NCBI GenBank assembly: GCA_016285185.1
Contig: JAEEQG010000148.1
Location: forward strand, 90,992 to 154,991
DNA: 64,000 bases
Direction: 5' to 3'
Origin: Spirochaetota bacterium
GTDB lineage: Bacteria > Spirochaetota > Spirochaetia > Treponematales > Treponemataceae
Position 1 is the stretch's first letter; every line of letters starts with the position of its first letter. The notes under the pieces were generated by a model, which was not told where the DNA came from, searched no databases, and saw nothing but the letters and a program-made list of their open reading frames with translations. This document shows positions 10,058 to 18,776 of the stretch, in pieces. The translations under genes and the position numbers were made by a program.

Positions 10058-11370
10058 GATTAAAATGGCATTTTTTGAACTTTTTTGATTATTTTCTATT
10101 ATTTTCAGTACTTATTCTTGTTGTTATAGGTATATTGTTTATATATTCATCAGGTATTAATTCCTCAGGAGAACTTGTTTCGAATGAATATTCAAAACAG
10201 ATTTTTTTTGCTGTAACAGGTCTTGTTATAATGATTGTTATAACTTTTCTTGATTATAGAAAATTTAGACAATGGTCTCTATTTTTATACATATCAATAA
10301 TTATTCTGCTTATTTATACCAGACTTGCAGGAAAATTTGTGAACGGCGCATACAGTTGGCTCGGTATCGGAGATTTTGGAATTCAACCTTCAGAATTTGG
10401 TAAAATTATATTCATTTTGTTTTTGGCACATTATCTTGAGTCATCAATAAAGCAAAGTGATTTAAAACGCTTTATATACGCAGGTATAATTTTGTGTATC
10501 CCTATGGGACTTATATTGATACAACCAGACTTAGGAACTGCAAGTGTTTACTTTCCTGTCTTTATCGTTATGTGTTATATGGCAGGCCTCCCTAAAAGAT
10601 ATCTTCTTATGATTGTTTCAGGAGGTTTTCTTGTTATTTTGTTCTGTATTCTGCCGGTATGGTCTGATAGAATATATCAGAAAACTATTCCTTTATTAAA
10701 AGTATTTACGGATTCAAAACTCAGATTACTTGTAATTATTGCTTTTTCATTCATTTGTTTAATCGGAATTGTGGGTTATATAGTTTTTAAACGCCAATAT
10801 TATTATTGGATAACCTTTGTATTCGGAATTTTAACTTTTGCACTAGTGGTTTCTGTTGCAGCAGGAAAGGTACTTAAACCATATCAGATTATGAGGCTTA
10901 TTGTATTTCTAAATCCAAATGTAGATCCACAAGGAGCTGGTTGGAATATTATTCAGTCAAAGATTGCGATAGGTGCGGGTGGCATATTTGGACAAGGATT
11001 TTTGAAAGGGACACAGAGTCACTACAGATTTTTACCACAACAAAGTACAGACTTTATTTTTAGTATTTTATCAGAAGAATGGGGCTTTATTGGATGCTTT
11101 ATAGTTTTTATCCTTTTCGGATTGATACTACTTCGTGGAATAATAATTGTAAGACATACAAACAATGCCTTTTCATGTTATGTCTCAAGTGGAATTATAT
11201 GTATGATTTTTTTTCATTTCGTTGTTAACATCGGCATGGTAATGGGTATAATGCCTATAACAGGGATTCCGCTTCTTTTTCTTTCTTATGGAGGGTCTTC
11301 TTTGTGGACAGCTATGGCATCAATAGGTTTTCTTATGAGTATTAATTCGCGAAGAATGGAATTCAATTAA
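10054..11370 (+). CDS. rodA: Peptidoglycan glycosyltransferase RodA (SEDS family)
   Basis: SEDS glycan polymerase, 438 residues, about ten transmembrane helices. The signature segments are present: NGAYSWLGIGDFGIQPSEFG, LIQPDLGTASVY, and near the C-terminus MPITGIPLLFLSYGGSS. An extra hydrophilic/hydrophobic insert between about residues 205 and 280 makes it somewhat longer than E. coli RodA. It is the last gene of the mre operon and converges on the chromate-type transporter with only 13 bp between them. Confidence 0.96.
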   Translation: MRLKWHFLNFFDYFLLFSVLILVVIGILFIYSSGINSSGELVSNEYSKQIFFAVTGLVIMIVITFLDYRKFRQWSLFLYISIIILLIYTRLAGKFVNGAYSWLGIGDFGIQPSEFGKIIFILFLAHYLESSIKQSDLKRFIYAGIILCIPMGLILIQPDLGTASVYFPVFIVMCYMAGLPKRYLLMIVSGGFLVILFCILPVWSDRIYQKTIPLLKVFTDSKLRLLVIIAFSFICLIGIVGYIVFKRQYYYWITFVFGILTFALVVSVAAGKVLKPYQIMRLIVFLNPNVDPQGAGWNIIQSKIAIGAGGIFGQGFLKGTQSHYRFLPQQSTDFIFSILSEEWGFIGCFIVFILFGLILLRGIIIVRHTNNAFSCYVSSGIICMIFFHFVVNIGMVMGIMPITGIPLLFLSYGGSSLWTAMASIGFLMSINSRRMEFN

Positions 11371-11383
11371 CCATATGAAAGAA

Positions 11384-11941
11384 TTATAAAAAAATGATTC
11401 CAAAAACAGCTCCTACCAATACAATAATGATTGGTGAAGTTTTAATAGTAAAAAGAATAATTAGTGCTGTTATATAAAAAAGAACTCTGGAAACTGAGAA
11501 TATATCAGAGAAAGAACCGGTTGTAAAAGCATTTAAATTAATCACGGATATAGCGAAAACCTGCCATGCGGCAACTGCAATTAGACCTGTAGAAACAGGT
11601 TTAACACACGAAAAAACTGTTTTTACAAGTGGTTTATCTTGATATTTTTCAAAGTATTTTGCAATTATTATAATAATTATTAGAGATGGCAAAACTGTGG
11701 AAAACGTTACAAGACAGCCTCCCAAAATTCCAAACAGTTCACATCCAATATATGTTGCCATGTTTAAACCAATTGGTCCAGGCGTTGATTCTGAAACAGC
11801 TACCATGTTATAGAATTTTTCTGCACTTAAAAGTCCACCTTCAACTATCGGCTGATACATAAGTGTTATAGCAACCTGACCACCACCGATTGTAAAAAGC
11901 CCAATTAAAAAAAAAGTATAACAAAGCTGCCATAAAGTCAT
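11384..11941 (-). CDS. chrA: Chromate-transporter family protein, second half-size subunit
   Basis: 185 residues with a single CHR domain and about five to six membrane segments. The family signature is present at the N-terminus: FFLIGLFTIGGGQVAITLMY and then VSESTPGPIGLNMATYIG. Family members export chromate or related oxyanions, but the substrate of short paired forms in anaerobes is uncertain. It overlaps the upstream paralogue by 4 nt, so the two short proteins probably form a heterodimer. It converges with rodA. Confidence 0.88.
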   Translation of the reverse strand: MTLWQLCYTFFLIGLFTIGGGQVAITLMYQPIVEGGLLSAEKFYNMVAVSESTPGPIGLNMATYIGCELFGILGGCLVTFSTVLPSLIIIIIIAKYFEKYQDKPLVKTVFSCVKPVSTGLIAVAAWQVFAISVINLNAFTTGSFSDIFSVSRVLFYITALIILFTIKTSPIIIVLVGAVFGIIFL

Positions 11942-12513
11942 TTTTTTAATCCTTTTATTTTTTCAGTAACAAAAAAAACAATTATACCTATTGCTATTGC
12001 AGAAATAATGATAAAAGATGTATTTATTTTTAAAAACACTACACATGCAAATGCCAGAGCAAATAACGAGAAAGTAAAAAATGATTTAAATATGATTTTG
12101 AATAATCCTATGACTACCTTTGTAAGAAGAGCTGCAACTGCAATATTAATACCGTCTAAAGCCTTTTTTATCCATTCAATATCATTAAAATTTGAAAAAC
12201 ATATCGCAATAAGCGTTATTATCAGTATTGATGGGAAAACAACACCTAATGTTGAAATACAAGCTCCGGCAATTCCAAGTTGATTATAACCTATAAATGT
12301 TGCGACATTAACAGCTATAATGCCTGGAGTTGATTGTCCTATAGCAAAATAATCTAATAAGGTTTCTTTGTCTACCCATTTTTTATTAATAACAAGTTCT
12401 TTTTCTAAGTTCGGCAGCATTGCAAGACCACCACCAAATGTAAAAATACCAATCTTAAAGAAAACACAAAATAAATCTACCAATGCTGTAAAGTTGAAAT
12501 ATTTTATTCTCAT
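11938..12513 (-). CDS. chrA: Chromate-transporter family protein, first half-size subunit
   Basis: 191 residues, single CHR domain. Signature: FFKIGIFTFGGGLAMLPNLE and then IGQSTPGIIAVNVATFIG, clearly paralogous to its partner downstream. The start lies 5 nt after the stop of the ABC-F gene and has no Shine-Dalgarno sequence, so it is probably translated by coupling. Short CHR genes normally occur as antiparallel-inserting pairs, as here. The substrate is unknown from sequence. Confidence 0.88.
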   Translation of the reverse strand: MRIKYFNFTALVDLFCVFFKIGIFTFGGGLAMLPNLEKELVINKKWVDKETLLDYFAIGQSTPGIIAVNVATFIGYNQLGIAGACISTLGVVFPSILIITLIAICFSNFNDIEWIKKALDGINIAVAALLTKVVIGLFKIIFKSFFTFSLFALAFACVVFLKINTSFIIISAIAIGIIVFFVTEKIKGLKK

Positions 12514-12518
12514 AATAA

Positions 12519-14156
12519 TTAAAAACGAATTTTACGATCAAAACCCTTGTAGAATTCAGCTCTTTGTTTTTTGATTTCTTCATCCACAAGATAATCATCA
12601 AAGTCCATCATTCTGTCTATCACTCCAGAAGGTGTTATTTCTATTATGCGAGTTGCAATTGAACTAATAAATTCATGGTCATGGCTATTGAATAAAACGA
12701 TTCCAGGAAATTCTGCCAGAGCACGGTTTAAACTTTCGATTGCTTCCAAATCAAGATGATTCGTTGGTTCGTCCATAATAAGAACGTTGGCACCACTGAG
12801 CATCATTTTTGCCAGCATACAGCGAACTTTTTCACCACCAGAAAGAACTTTTACAGGTTTTAATGATTCATCACCTGAAAAAAGCATTCTACCTAAAAAA
12901 CCTCTTACATAGGCTTCATCTTGTTCCTTTGAAAACTGACGCAACCAATCAGTAATGTTCAAATCATTATTAAAAAATGATGAATTATCCAGCCCAAGAT
13001 AAGAGTATGAAATCGTCTGCCCCCAATATACATCGCCTGAATCAGGTTTTATCGTATTTGAAATGATATCAAAAAAAGCTGATTTTGATTTATGTTCTAT
13101 TCCAACAAATGCAATTTTTTCACCTTTATTGACAGTAAGCGAGAAATCCTTAAGAAGTTGTATTCCCTCATTTGAATAATTAATTTTTTCAACTCTAAGA
13201 ATATTATTACCAGGTTCTCTGTCGGGCTTAAAATTTACATATGGAAATTTTCTGCTTGTTACCTGTAACTCTTCAAGGGCAAGTTTATCATATACTTTTT
13301 TGCGGCTTGTTGCCTGTTTACTTTTTGCAGCGTTTGAAGCAAACCGAAGAATAAACTCACGCAGATCTTTCATTTTTTCTTCTCTTTTTTTTGCCTGATC
13401 TTTTGCTTGACGTTGCATTATCTGACTCATTTCATACCAAAAATCATAATTGCCACTGAAAAGTGTTATTTTCCCAAAATCAATATCACATACATAAGTA
13501 CAGACAGCGTTTAAAAAATGTCTATCGTGGCTTACAACAATTACTGTATTTGGAAAATCCATTAAAAAATCTTCCAACCAATTTATAGATTCCAGATCCA
13601 ACCCATTTGTAGGTTCGTCTAAAAGAAGGATTTCTGGTTCACCAAACAAAGCCTGTGCAAGTAAAACCCTTACTTTCTGGCTTTCATCAAGCTCATTCAT
13701 CATTCTATCATGGTATTCTTCATCAAGTCCAAGACCTGACAACATTTGCTCTATCTGGTTTTCAGCCTCCCAACCACCGAGTTCAGAAAATTCGCTCTCA
13801 AGTTCACTTGCTTTTATACCATCTTCTTCTGTAAAATCTGCCTTTTCATATATACTTTCACGTTCTTTCAGGCATTTGTACAGTTTTGGATATCCCATCA
13901 AAACAGTATCCTTTACGGAATATTCTTCGTAAGCAAAGTGATCCTGTTTTAGAACCGCCATACGTTCACCTTGTGTTATTGTAATTTGTCCCGAATCATA
14001 TTCCAATTCACCGGAAAGAAGTTTAAGGAAGGTCGATTTTCCTGCGCCGTTTGCGCCGATTATTCCATAGCAATTACCATGAGTAAATTTCAAATTTACA
14101 TCTTTAAAAAGAGGTTTTTCGCTGAATTTTAAACTTACATCGCTTACTGTAATCAT
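12519..14156 (-). CDS. ABC-F family ATPase (ribosome-associated, YbiT-like)
   Basis: 545 residues with two ABC domains and no membrane segments, as in the ABC-F translation factors that bind the ribosomal E site. Domain 1 has Walker A GANGAGKST and Walker B EILLLDEPTNGLDL, but its signature is degenerate (LDESQKVRV in place of LSGGQ). Domain 2 has the signature LSGGEKVRCMLA and Walker B VLIMDEPTNHLDL, but a poor Walker A (GIEHKSKSA), so the second nucleotide site may be weak. A charged linker (about 245-320) joins them. AAAGGA precedes the start. YbiT-like forms are the closest match I recognise. Confidence 0.9.
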   Translation of the reverse strand: MITVSDVSLKFSEKPLFKDVNLKFTHGNCYGIIGANGAGKSTFLKLLSGELEYDSGQITITQGERMAVLKQDHFAYEEYSVKDTVLMGYPKLYKCLKERESIYEKADFTEEDGIKASELESEFSELGGWEAENQIEQMLSGLGLDEEYHDRMMNELDESQKVRVLLAQALFGEPEILLLDEPTNGLDLESINWLEDFLMDFPNTVIVVSHDRHFLNAVCTYVCDIDFGKITLFSGNYDFWYEMSQIMQRQAKDQAKKREEKMKDLREFILRFASNAAKSKQATSRKKVYDKLALEELQVTSRKFPYVNFKPDREPGNNILRVEKINYSNEGIQLLKDFSLTVNKGEKIAFVGIEHKSKSAFFDIISNTIKPDSGDVYWGQTISYSYLGLDNSSFFNNDLNITDWLRQFSKEQDEAYVRGFLGRMLFSGDESLKPVKVLSGGEKVRCMLAKMMLSGANVLIMDEPTNHLDLEAIESLNRALAEFPGIVLFNSHDHEFISSIATRIIEITPSGVIDRMMDFDDYLVDEEIKKQRAEFYKGFDRKIRF

Positions 14157-14158
14157 TT

Positions 14159-15742
14159 TTATTTTCCTTTACCTGAAAAGAGAGCTTTTATTCTGCTAAA
14201 TAATGTGGCTTTAGTTGTTTGCGTAATTTGTGGTTTTGAATAATCATTACACTTTTTATACGTATGTTTATTTGCATGTTTATTGTTTGAATGATTGTTT
14301 TTGTCGGTAATTCTTTTTTTATTGTTTTCAGGCTTTCTTGATGATGGTTTTATATCTGTATTGTATTTTTGTCTATAAAGAACCATTCTCTCTTCAAAGG
14401 ACATATTATACATATTCTGGAACTCTTCCGTCGGATGTTTTTTATGTTTAACAGTTTTTCTGCCACTATCGTATTCTCTATGTTCTGATTTATTGTTCCG
14501 ATATTTTGAGGCATGATTATTCTGGTTTCTTGTATATCTTCTTCTTAGATTGCCTCTGTCATCTTCAAAATGATTTTCTGTTTTGATATAAATTCCAGCA
14601 CTTTTGTCTTCTTCAAGCATGGATTCATCGACAACAGTCGCAGGAATAGACATTTCGATGTAACGTTCTATTGCAGGTAAATCATATACATCCTGCTCAC
14701 TGCAAAAAGTGATAGCTTTCCCACTTTTACCTGCACGAGCGGTTCTTCCAATTCTATGAACATAGTTTTCAGCTTCATTTGGTATATCATAGTTTATTAC
14801 CATTGCAAGATTTTCAACATCAATGCCTCTTGCCGCAACATCAGTCGCCAAAAGGCATTTAAGCTTTCCATCTTTAAAAGCATTGATAATTTTGAGTCTC
14901 TTGGGCTGGGGCAGGTCGCCGATGATGTATTCACATTTTATTTCATTCAACTGTAATCTTTTAGCAATTATCTCACACATTCGTTTTGTATTACAGAAAA
15001 TAATTACACTTTCAGGGGCTTCTTTTTTTAATATTCCAAGTAAAAGTCTAATTTTACTTTCACTTGAAACGTGAAGGAGTAACTGATCAATTTCAGAAAC
15101 TGTAATATTTTCTGACTCAATTGTTATTTCTTTTGCATTTTCTGTATATTCCCATGCAAGATTTTTAACATAAGTATTAAGTGTCGCACTGAACAGCATC
15201 GTCTTTCGTCTTGTTGTGTCAGGTATTTCTTTTATAAGAGTGCGTAATTCTGGATAAAATCCCATATCAAACATTCTATCAGCTTCATCAACAACAAGAA
15301 ATCTTAGGTTTGATAGATCTAAATGTCCACTTTTTATTAAATCGATAATACGTCCTGGAGTTCCTATGATTATATCAATACCTTTTTTAAGTTTTTCTAA
15401 TTGTTTTTCATACCCAACGCCGCCATAAAAACTGCCAGCTATTAATTCGGTATATTTTCCAAGTGCTTTTGCTTCTTCTTCAACTTGAACCGCCAGTTCT
15501 CTTGTTGGTACAAGAATAAGTACTTTTTTACCAATAAGTTCTGATTTTGTAAGCAATTGTTGATATATACAAATTAAATATGCGGCAGTTTTTCCAGTTC
15601 CAGTCTGAGACTGGACATACAAATCTTCATTTTCAAACGCTTCAGATAATATTCTATCCTGAACCGGTGTACAAACAAAATAACCTGTTTCAGTAATACC
15701 TTTTAAAAGGGTTTTGTCCAAATTTAAATCTGTAAAATTCAT
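14159..15742 (-). CDS. DEAD-box ATP-dependent RNA helicase
   Basis: 527 residues. The helicase core occupies about residues 1-370 with the Q motif, Walker A SQTGTGKTAAY, PTRELA, DEAD in VVDEADRMFDMGF, SAT, and motif VI HRIGRTARAGKSG. The last 150 residues are a basic, Asn/Lys/Arg-rich low-complexity tail typical of RNA-binding extensions in RhlE/CshA-type cold-shock helicases. AGAAGAG precedes the ATG. The 281-bp region upstream holds an oppositely oriented candidate small RNA. Confidence 0.95.
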   Translation of the reverse strand: MNFTDLNLDKTLLKGITETGYFVCTPVQDRILSEAFENEDLYVQSQTGTGKTAAYLICIYQQLLTKSELIGKKVLILVPTRELAVQVEEEAKALGKYTELIAGSFYGGVGYEKQLEKLKKGIDIIIGTPGRIIDLIKSGHLDLSNLRFLVVDEADRMFDMGFYPELRTLIKEIPDTTRRKTMLFSATLNTYVKNLAWEYTENAKEITIESENITVSEIDQLLLHVSSESKIRLLLGILKKEAPESVIIFCNTKRMCEIIAKRLQLNEIKCEYIIGDLPQPKRLKIINAFKDGKLKCLLATDVAARGIDVENLAMVINYDIPNEAENYVHRIGRTARAGKSGKAITFCSEQDVYDLPAIERYIEMSIPATVVDESMLEEDKSAGIYIKTENHFEDDRGNLRRRYTRNQNNHASKYRNNKSEHREYDSGRKTVKHKKHPTEEFQNMYNMSFEERMVLYRQKYNTDIKPSSRKPENNKKRITDKNNHSNNKHANKHTYKKCNDYSKPQITQTTKATLFSRIKALFSGKGK

Positions 15743-15870
15743 AATTACTCTTCTGCATAAAAAAGCACTGAAGCTTTTTCCGTTTAATGTATTTTGTAAA
15801 CATATAATAGCGTTTTTTACTAAAAATGAAAAGGACTGAACTGTAAGTTATAAAAAAAAGAAAATTATCA

Positions 15871-15902
15871 ATTTTATTTAAAATGTCTATTTTATTTAAA
15901 AT
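15871..15902 (+). repeat. Two perfect 14-bp direct repeats upstream of the orphan promoter
   Basis: ATTTTATTTAAAAT occurs at 15871-15884 and again at 15889-15902, with an 18-bp period. The second copy ends 5 bp before the -35 box at 15908. The unit is A/T only and nearly palindromic. Its position suits an UP element or a tandem activator site. The function is inferred from position only. Confidence 0.6.
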
Positions 15903-15907
15903 AATAC

Positions 15908-15936
15908 TTGACATTTTGGACATTTTTAACTATATT
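15908..15936 (+). promoter_or_regulatory. Strong orphan sigma-70 promoter
   Basis: A perfect TTGACA (15908-15913) is followed by a 17-bp spacer and TATATT (15931-15936). The same two hexamers with the same spacing form the tRNA-Glu promoter at 18570-18598. No protein gene starts downstream on this strand. Predicted transcription start is about 15943. Confidence 0.75.
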
Positions 15937-15942
15937 AAGATT

Positions 15943-16025
15943 CAGAGCTTGCATAGACACTCTCTCCTTCTGTGTAAGTTATTTTGTAGTCTTGAGATTC
16001 TCTCCCTCAAGACTACTTTTCTTTT
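15943..16025 (+). ncRNA. Candidate small RNA with two UCUCUCC loops
   Basis: A transcript of about 80 nt is bounded by a strong promoter and an intrinsic terminator and has no start codon with an open frame. It can fold into a small hairpin (ACAC, loop with TCTCTCC at 15961-15967, GTGT) and a terminator hairpin with an 11-bp perfect stem whose loop again holds TCTCTCC (15999-16005). C/U-rich loops able to pair with GGAGAGA-like Shine-Dalgarno sequences are a hallmark of trans-acting regulatory RNAs in other bacteria. It runs opposite to both flanking genes. I do not recognise it as a known family. No expression evidence is available here. Confidence 0.6.
15986..16025 (+). terminator. Intrinsic terminator of the orphan unit
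   Basis: GTAGTCTTGAG (15986-15996), a 9-nt loop, and CTCAAGACTAC (16006-16016) form a perfect 11-bp stem followed by TTTTCTTTT on the plus strand. On the minus strand the stem is followed by AAAATAA, so it fits the plus-strand transcript better than the ABC operon ending at 16024. Confidence 0.7.
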
Positions 16026-16743
16026 AAACACCATAGAGTATTTTGACAATTTCTTTTTCAGTTTTTTTATTGTTTATTTCGTTTTTGTTTTTATCCAGAT
16101 AAATATTAAGAGAATTCTCATTTTTTTTGTGTTGTAAAATAACGATTCGATCGGCTAATAACAAAGCTTCATTTATGTCATGCGTAACTAGAAGAACTGT
16201 CCTTGGTTCATTTTGCAACATTGATTTAAAAAGAGAGAACAGCTGTTCTTTCAAAGCTATGTCCTGTGAGTGAAATGCCTCATCAATAAGCAGAATTGGG
16301 GCAGGGTAACCAAATGCTCGTGCAAGAGCACACCTTTGTTTTTCACCGCCAGACAACTCGTTAGGAAGAGCATTTTTTCGTTCAAGAAGATTGCACAGCG
16401 ACAAATAGTATTCGGATCTTTTTATGGCTTCAGCCTTTGAAAACAGTTTTTCAAGTGGCAACATACAGTTTTGCAGAACATTTGCCCACGGTAGAAGCCT
16501 TGGTTCCTGAAAGAGATATGAGATTGAAGCTTTCGTTTCAGTTTCAGCACATTTTATTGTCCCTGACTGATATGGCAACAAACCCACGATTGAATCCAGC
16601 ATGGAAGTTTTTCCTGTTCCCGATGGAGCAAGAAGGGCTGTTGTCTTGTTTTTTTCGAAACTTATTGAAAAATTTCTGAACAGTTCTTTTTTCCCTCTGG
16701 TCAACGAAAAGTTTTTGATTTCTATTCCTATATCTTTATTCAT
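16024..16743 (-). CDS. ABC transporter ATP-binding protein (NitT/TauT/SsuB-like)
   Basis: 239-residue ATPase of an importer. Walker A is APSGTGKTSML, the Q-loop is in LFQEPRLLPWANV, the signature is LSGGEKQRCALA, and Walker B is PILLIDEAFHSQD followed by the switch His in LLVTHDINEA. The LPW segment after the Q-loop is typical of the SsuB/TauB/NrtD group. It overlaps the permease gene by 4 nt. The substrate is not readable from sequence. Confidence 0.92.
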   Translation of the reverse strand: MNKDIGIEIKNFSLTRGKKELFRNFSISFEKNKTTALLAPSGTGKTSMLDSIVGLLPYQSGTIKCAETETKASISYLFQEPRLLPWANVLQNCMLPLEKLFSKAEAIKRSEYYLSLCNLLERKNALPNELSGGEKQRCALARAFGYPAPILLIDEAFHSQDIALKEQLFSLFKSMLQNEPRTVLLVTHDINEALLLADRIVILQHKKNENSLNIYLDKNKNEINNKKTEKEIVKILYGV

Positions 16744-17501
16744 TTATCACTTGTCTCATCAGGGGAAAACTTGTTTTTTAACAGCCATATTAAACAAGAA
16801 AAGAGTTTTTCAAAAAAATAACTAAAAAATACAACAATGCCTGTAATTGCAAAAACATCGGTTGTTTCAATATGAACTTTTGCTAATTGCAGCAGAGAAC
16901 CCACCGCATTTTTAGGCAGGCTCAATATTTCTCCGGCGATAACAACTTTCCAAGTGAGACCGAGTGAAGTTATAGCACCTGCCGCAAAATACGGTAACAT
17001 CGATGGAATATAGAACCATCTCAGTTTTTGAAACGCTGTAAAATTATATGTAACCGTCATTTGTAGTAGTTTTTTATCCGAATTCCTTATACCGGATGAA
17101 ATCGCAGTTGTCATCACAGGAAGCGACATCAACACAGAAACAAAAATAGGAACCTTTGATGACGTAAACCAGAATAAGGCCAACAGAATAAAGGAAACAA
17201 CCGGTGTTACCTTTATCATATTCATTGTCAATGAAAAAAAGATATCAATTGTTGGAAAGATTCCGCACAGTAAGCCTAAAAATAATGACAAAAGTATAGA
17301 AACAACAAATGACGAAAGACAGCGCAACATTGTTACTGTCATATGTGACCAAAATACAGACGATTTAGTAAGCTCGAACATCCTTAAAATAACTTTGTGA
17401 GGATAAGGAGCTATGATAGGTGAATTTACATATAAAGACAGCATATACCAAAATAAAATAAGCGTTATAAATGATATTACCGTATATACCGTCTTTTTCA
17501 T
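16740..17501 (-). CDS. ABC transporter permease (NitT/TauT/SsuC-like)
   Basis: 253 residues with about six membrane helices and a BPD_transp_1-type cytoplasmic loop around residues 180-195 (AAGAITSLGLTWKVVIAGEI) that docks the ATPase. It lies between the binding protein (12-nt gap) and the ATPase (4-nt overlap), giving a standard three-gene importer operon. Homologues move taurine, sulfonates, nitrate or thiamine precursors; the sequence alone does not decide. Confidence 0.9.
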   Translation of the reverse strand: MKKTVYTVISFITLILFWYMLSLYVNSPIIAPYPHKVILRMFELTKSSVFWSHMTVTMLRCLSSFVVSILLSLFLGLLCGIFPTIDIFFSLTMNMIKVTPVVSFILLALFWFTSSKVPIFVSVLMSLPVMTTAISSGIRNSDKKLLQMTVTYNFTAFQKLRWFYIPSMLPYFAAGAITSLGLTWKVVIAGEILSLPKNAVGSLLQLAKVHIETTDVFAITGIVVFFSYFFEKLFSCLIWLLKNKFSPDETSDK

Positions 17502-17513
17502 TTGATCGAGTAA

Positions 17514-18509
17514 TTACTTAAAATAAAAGTTTTCTGTAGGAAGTTTGTTTCCCACTGATTCAGGCGCATAATCTCTGAAAACCTTCAACAGTTCTTCCAC
17601 AGCAGGTTTTGCCTCTTTTGCAGGGATATATGCAAAGGAACAGTTGGGAATTGCTTTAGAAGCTATATCTTTTTTCAGCCCCAATGTGTGCTCTTCAACC
17701 ATCTCGCCGGCTTTTTCAGGATATGCCAATGTCCACTCTATGGATTTGCGGCACTCTTCAAGAAAAAGTCTGGTAATATCAGTATATTTTTTTGCGAAGT
17801 TCGCATTAATAACAATCGTTGTCATTGGATAATCGTCCGAAGAATCAGCCATTTCTGCCCAAGCATTCGTTAAATTGATACATTTTTTAACGCCTCCTGA
17901 CGATTTTTGAACCGCTACAGTCGCAAACGGTTCTGGAACAACAGCATATTTCACCTTATCTGAAATAACAGCAGCAGGGAGTTCCGACGCAGGAATTGAA
18001 AAATCAAGAATGACAGAATTGCTGTCTTTTTCATTCATGCTTATTCCACTTTTTTTCAGCAGGTATCTGAAAACATATTCAGGAGTCGAACCAACACCTG
18101 CAACGTAAACAGTTTTTCCTTTTAAGTCTTTAAGAGTTTTAACTGTATCATCCTTTGAAATAATTTTAAGCATACCAAAGCCTGTTACAGCACCCATTAC
18201 AATAGAATTCGGAGAAGTGTTATAAACTTTTGCAGCAACATTCGGCGGTAGGATTCCAATATCGATTTCGTTCTTTATAAGGCGCGGTAACATAACATCA
18301 GGCGAAGCACAAACTTCGTATTCAACAGGGACACCGTCAAGTTCCGTAAAATGCTCAAACATGCCTGCAAAGCACATCCCGCTAGGCCCGTTCAAAACCG
18401 CGAAACGTAGTGATTCGGGTATTTGTTTCTTTTCTTTTATAGGTCTTGCAATAACTGAAAAAGAAAAAGCCAAAAATATTAAAGCAGTACATACAATCTT
18501 ATTTTTCAT
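17514..18509 (-). CDS. ABC transporter substrate-binding protein (NMT1/THI5-like)
   Basis: 331 residues. A signal peptide (KIVCTALIFLAFSFSVIA) precedes a type-II periplasmic binding fold of the NMT1/SsuA family (LPRLIKNEIDIGILPPNVAA, LKDLKGKTVYVAGVGSTPEY). There is no lipobox Cys. It is the first gene of the importer operon and has its own predicted promoter 10 nt upstream, with no Shine-Dalgarno sequence, so it may be translated from a nearly leaderless mRNA. Ligand unknown; no TPP or other riboswitch was seen upstream. Confidence 0.9.
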   Translation of the reverse strand: MKNKIVCTALIFLAFSFSVIARPIKEKKQIPESLRFAVLNGPSGMCFAGMFEHFTELDGVPVEYEVCASPDVMLPRLIKNEIDIGILPPNVAAKVYNTSPNSIVMGAVTGFGMLKIISKDDTVKTLKDLKGKTVYVAGVGSTPEYVFRYLLKKSGISMNEKDSNSVILDFSIPASELPAAVISDKVKYAVVPEPFATVAVQKSSGGVKKCINLTNAWAEMADSSDDYPMTTIVINANFAKKYTDITRLFLEECRKSIEWTLAYPEKAGEMVEEHTLGLKKDIASKAIPNCSFAYIPAKEAKPAVEELLKVFRDYAPESVGNKLPTENFYFK

Positions 18510-18518
18510 AATGAAATA

Positions 18519-18547
18519 ATGATAACAGGCATTTTACTTTTGTGCAA
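18519..18547 (-). promoter_or_regulatory. Predicted promoter of the ABC importer operon
   Basis: On the minus strand TTGCAC (18547-18542), a 17-bp spacer and TATCAT (18524-18519) lie 9 nt before the ATG. The predicted transcript would have little or no leader. Confidence 0.55.
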
Positions 18548-18569
18548 TAAACCCTTACAAAAGCCCGTA

Positions 18570-18598
18570 TTGACAATTTTTTTTATTTTATGTATATT
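18570..18598 (+). promoter_or_regulatory. tRNA-Glu promoter
   Basis: TTGACA (18570-18575), 17 bp, TATATT (18593-18598). It lies 25 bp before the first base of the tRNA. It provides an internal example of the strong promoter form used by this organism for stable RNA. Confidence 0.75.
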
Positions 18599-18623
18599 CA
18601 CCATGTTGTTTGTTAACAATCGT

Positions 18624-18695
18624 GTCTCCTTCGTCTAGTGGTTAGGACATCGGGTTTTCATCCCGACAACAGGGGTTCAATTCCCCTAGGAGATG
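18624..18695 (+). tRNA. tRNA-Glu (anticodon TTC)
   Basis: 72 nt without an encoded CCA. The cloverleaf is complete: acceptor GTCTCCT/AGGAGAT with a terminal G-T wobble, D-arm TCTAGTGGTTAGGA, anticodon stem TCGGG/CCCGA with loop TTTTCAT (anticodon 18657-18659), and T-arm AGGGG TTCAATT CCCCT. It has its own promoter and terminator. Confidence 0.97.
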
Positions 18696-18721
18696 AAAGT
18701 ATTTCTTTTGTTGTGGTTGAG

Positions 18722-18758
18722 AAGGGCTGAGACATTTTGTTTTCAGCCCTATTTTTTT
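18722..18758 (+). terminator. Terminator after tRNA-Glu
   Basis: AGGGCTGA (18723-18730) pairs with TCAGCCCT (18743-18750), followed by A and seven T residues. This is a standard intrinsic terminator separating the tRNA from the helicase gene that starts 19 nt later. Confidence 0.9.
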
Positions 18759-18776
18759 ATCTTACTTTGAGGTTTC

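Noticed and set aside
15871..15902. Two short direct repeats as a CRISPR array
   Set aside because: Only two 14-bp units with a 4-bp spacer, A/T only, and no cas genes nearby.
18510..18569. TPP or other riboswitch upstream of the NMT1-type binding protein
   Set aside because: Only a short promoter region is present and no conserved thi-box or other aptamer core was found.
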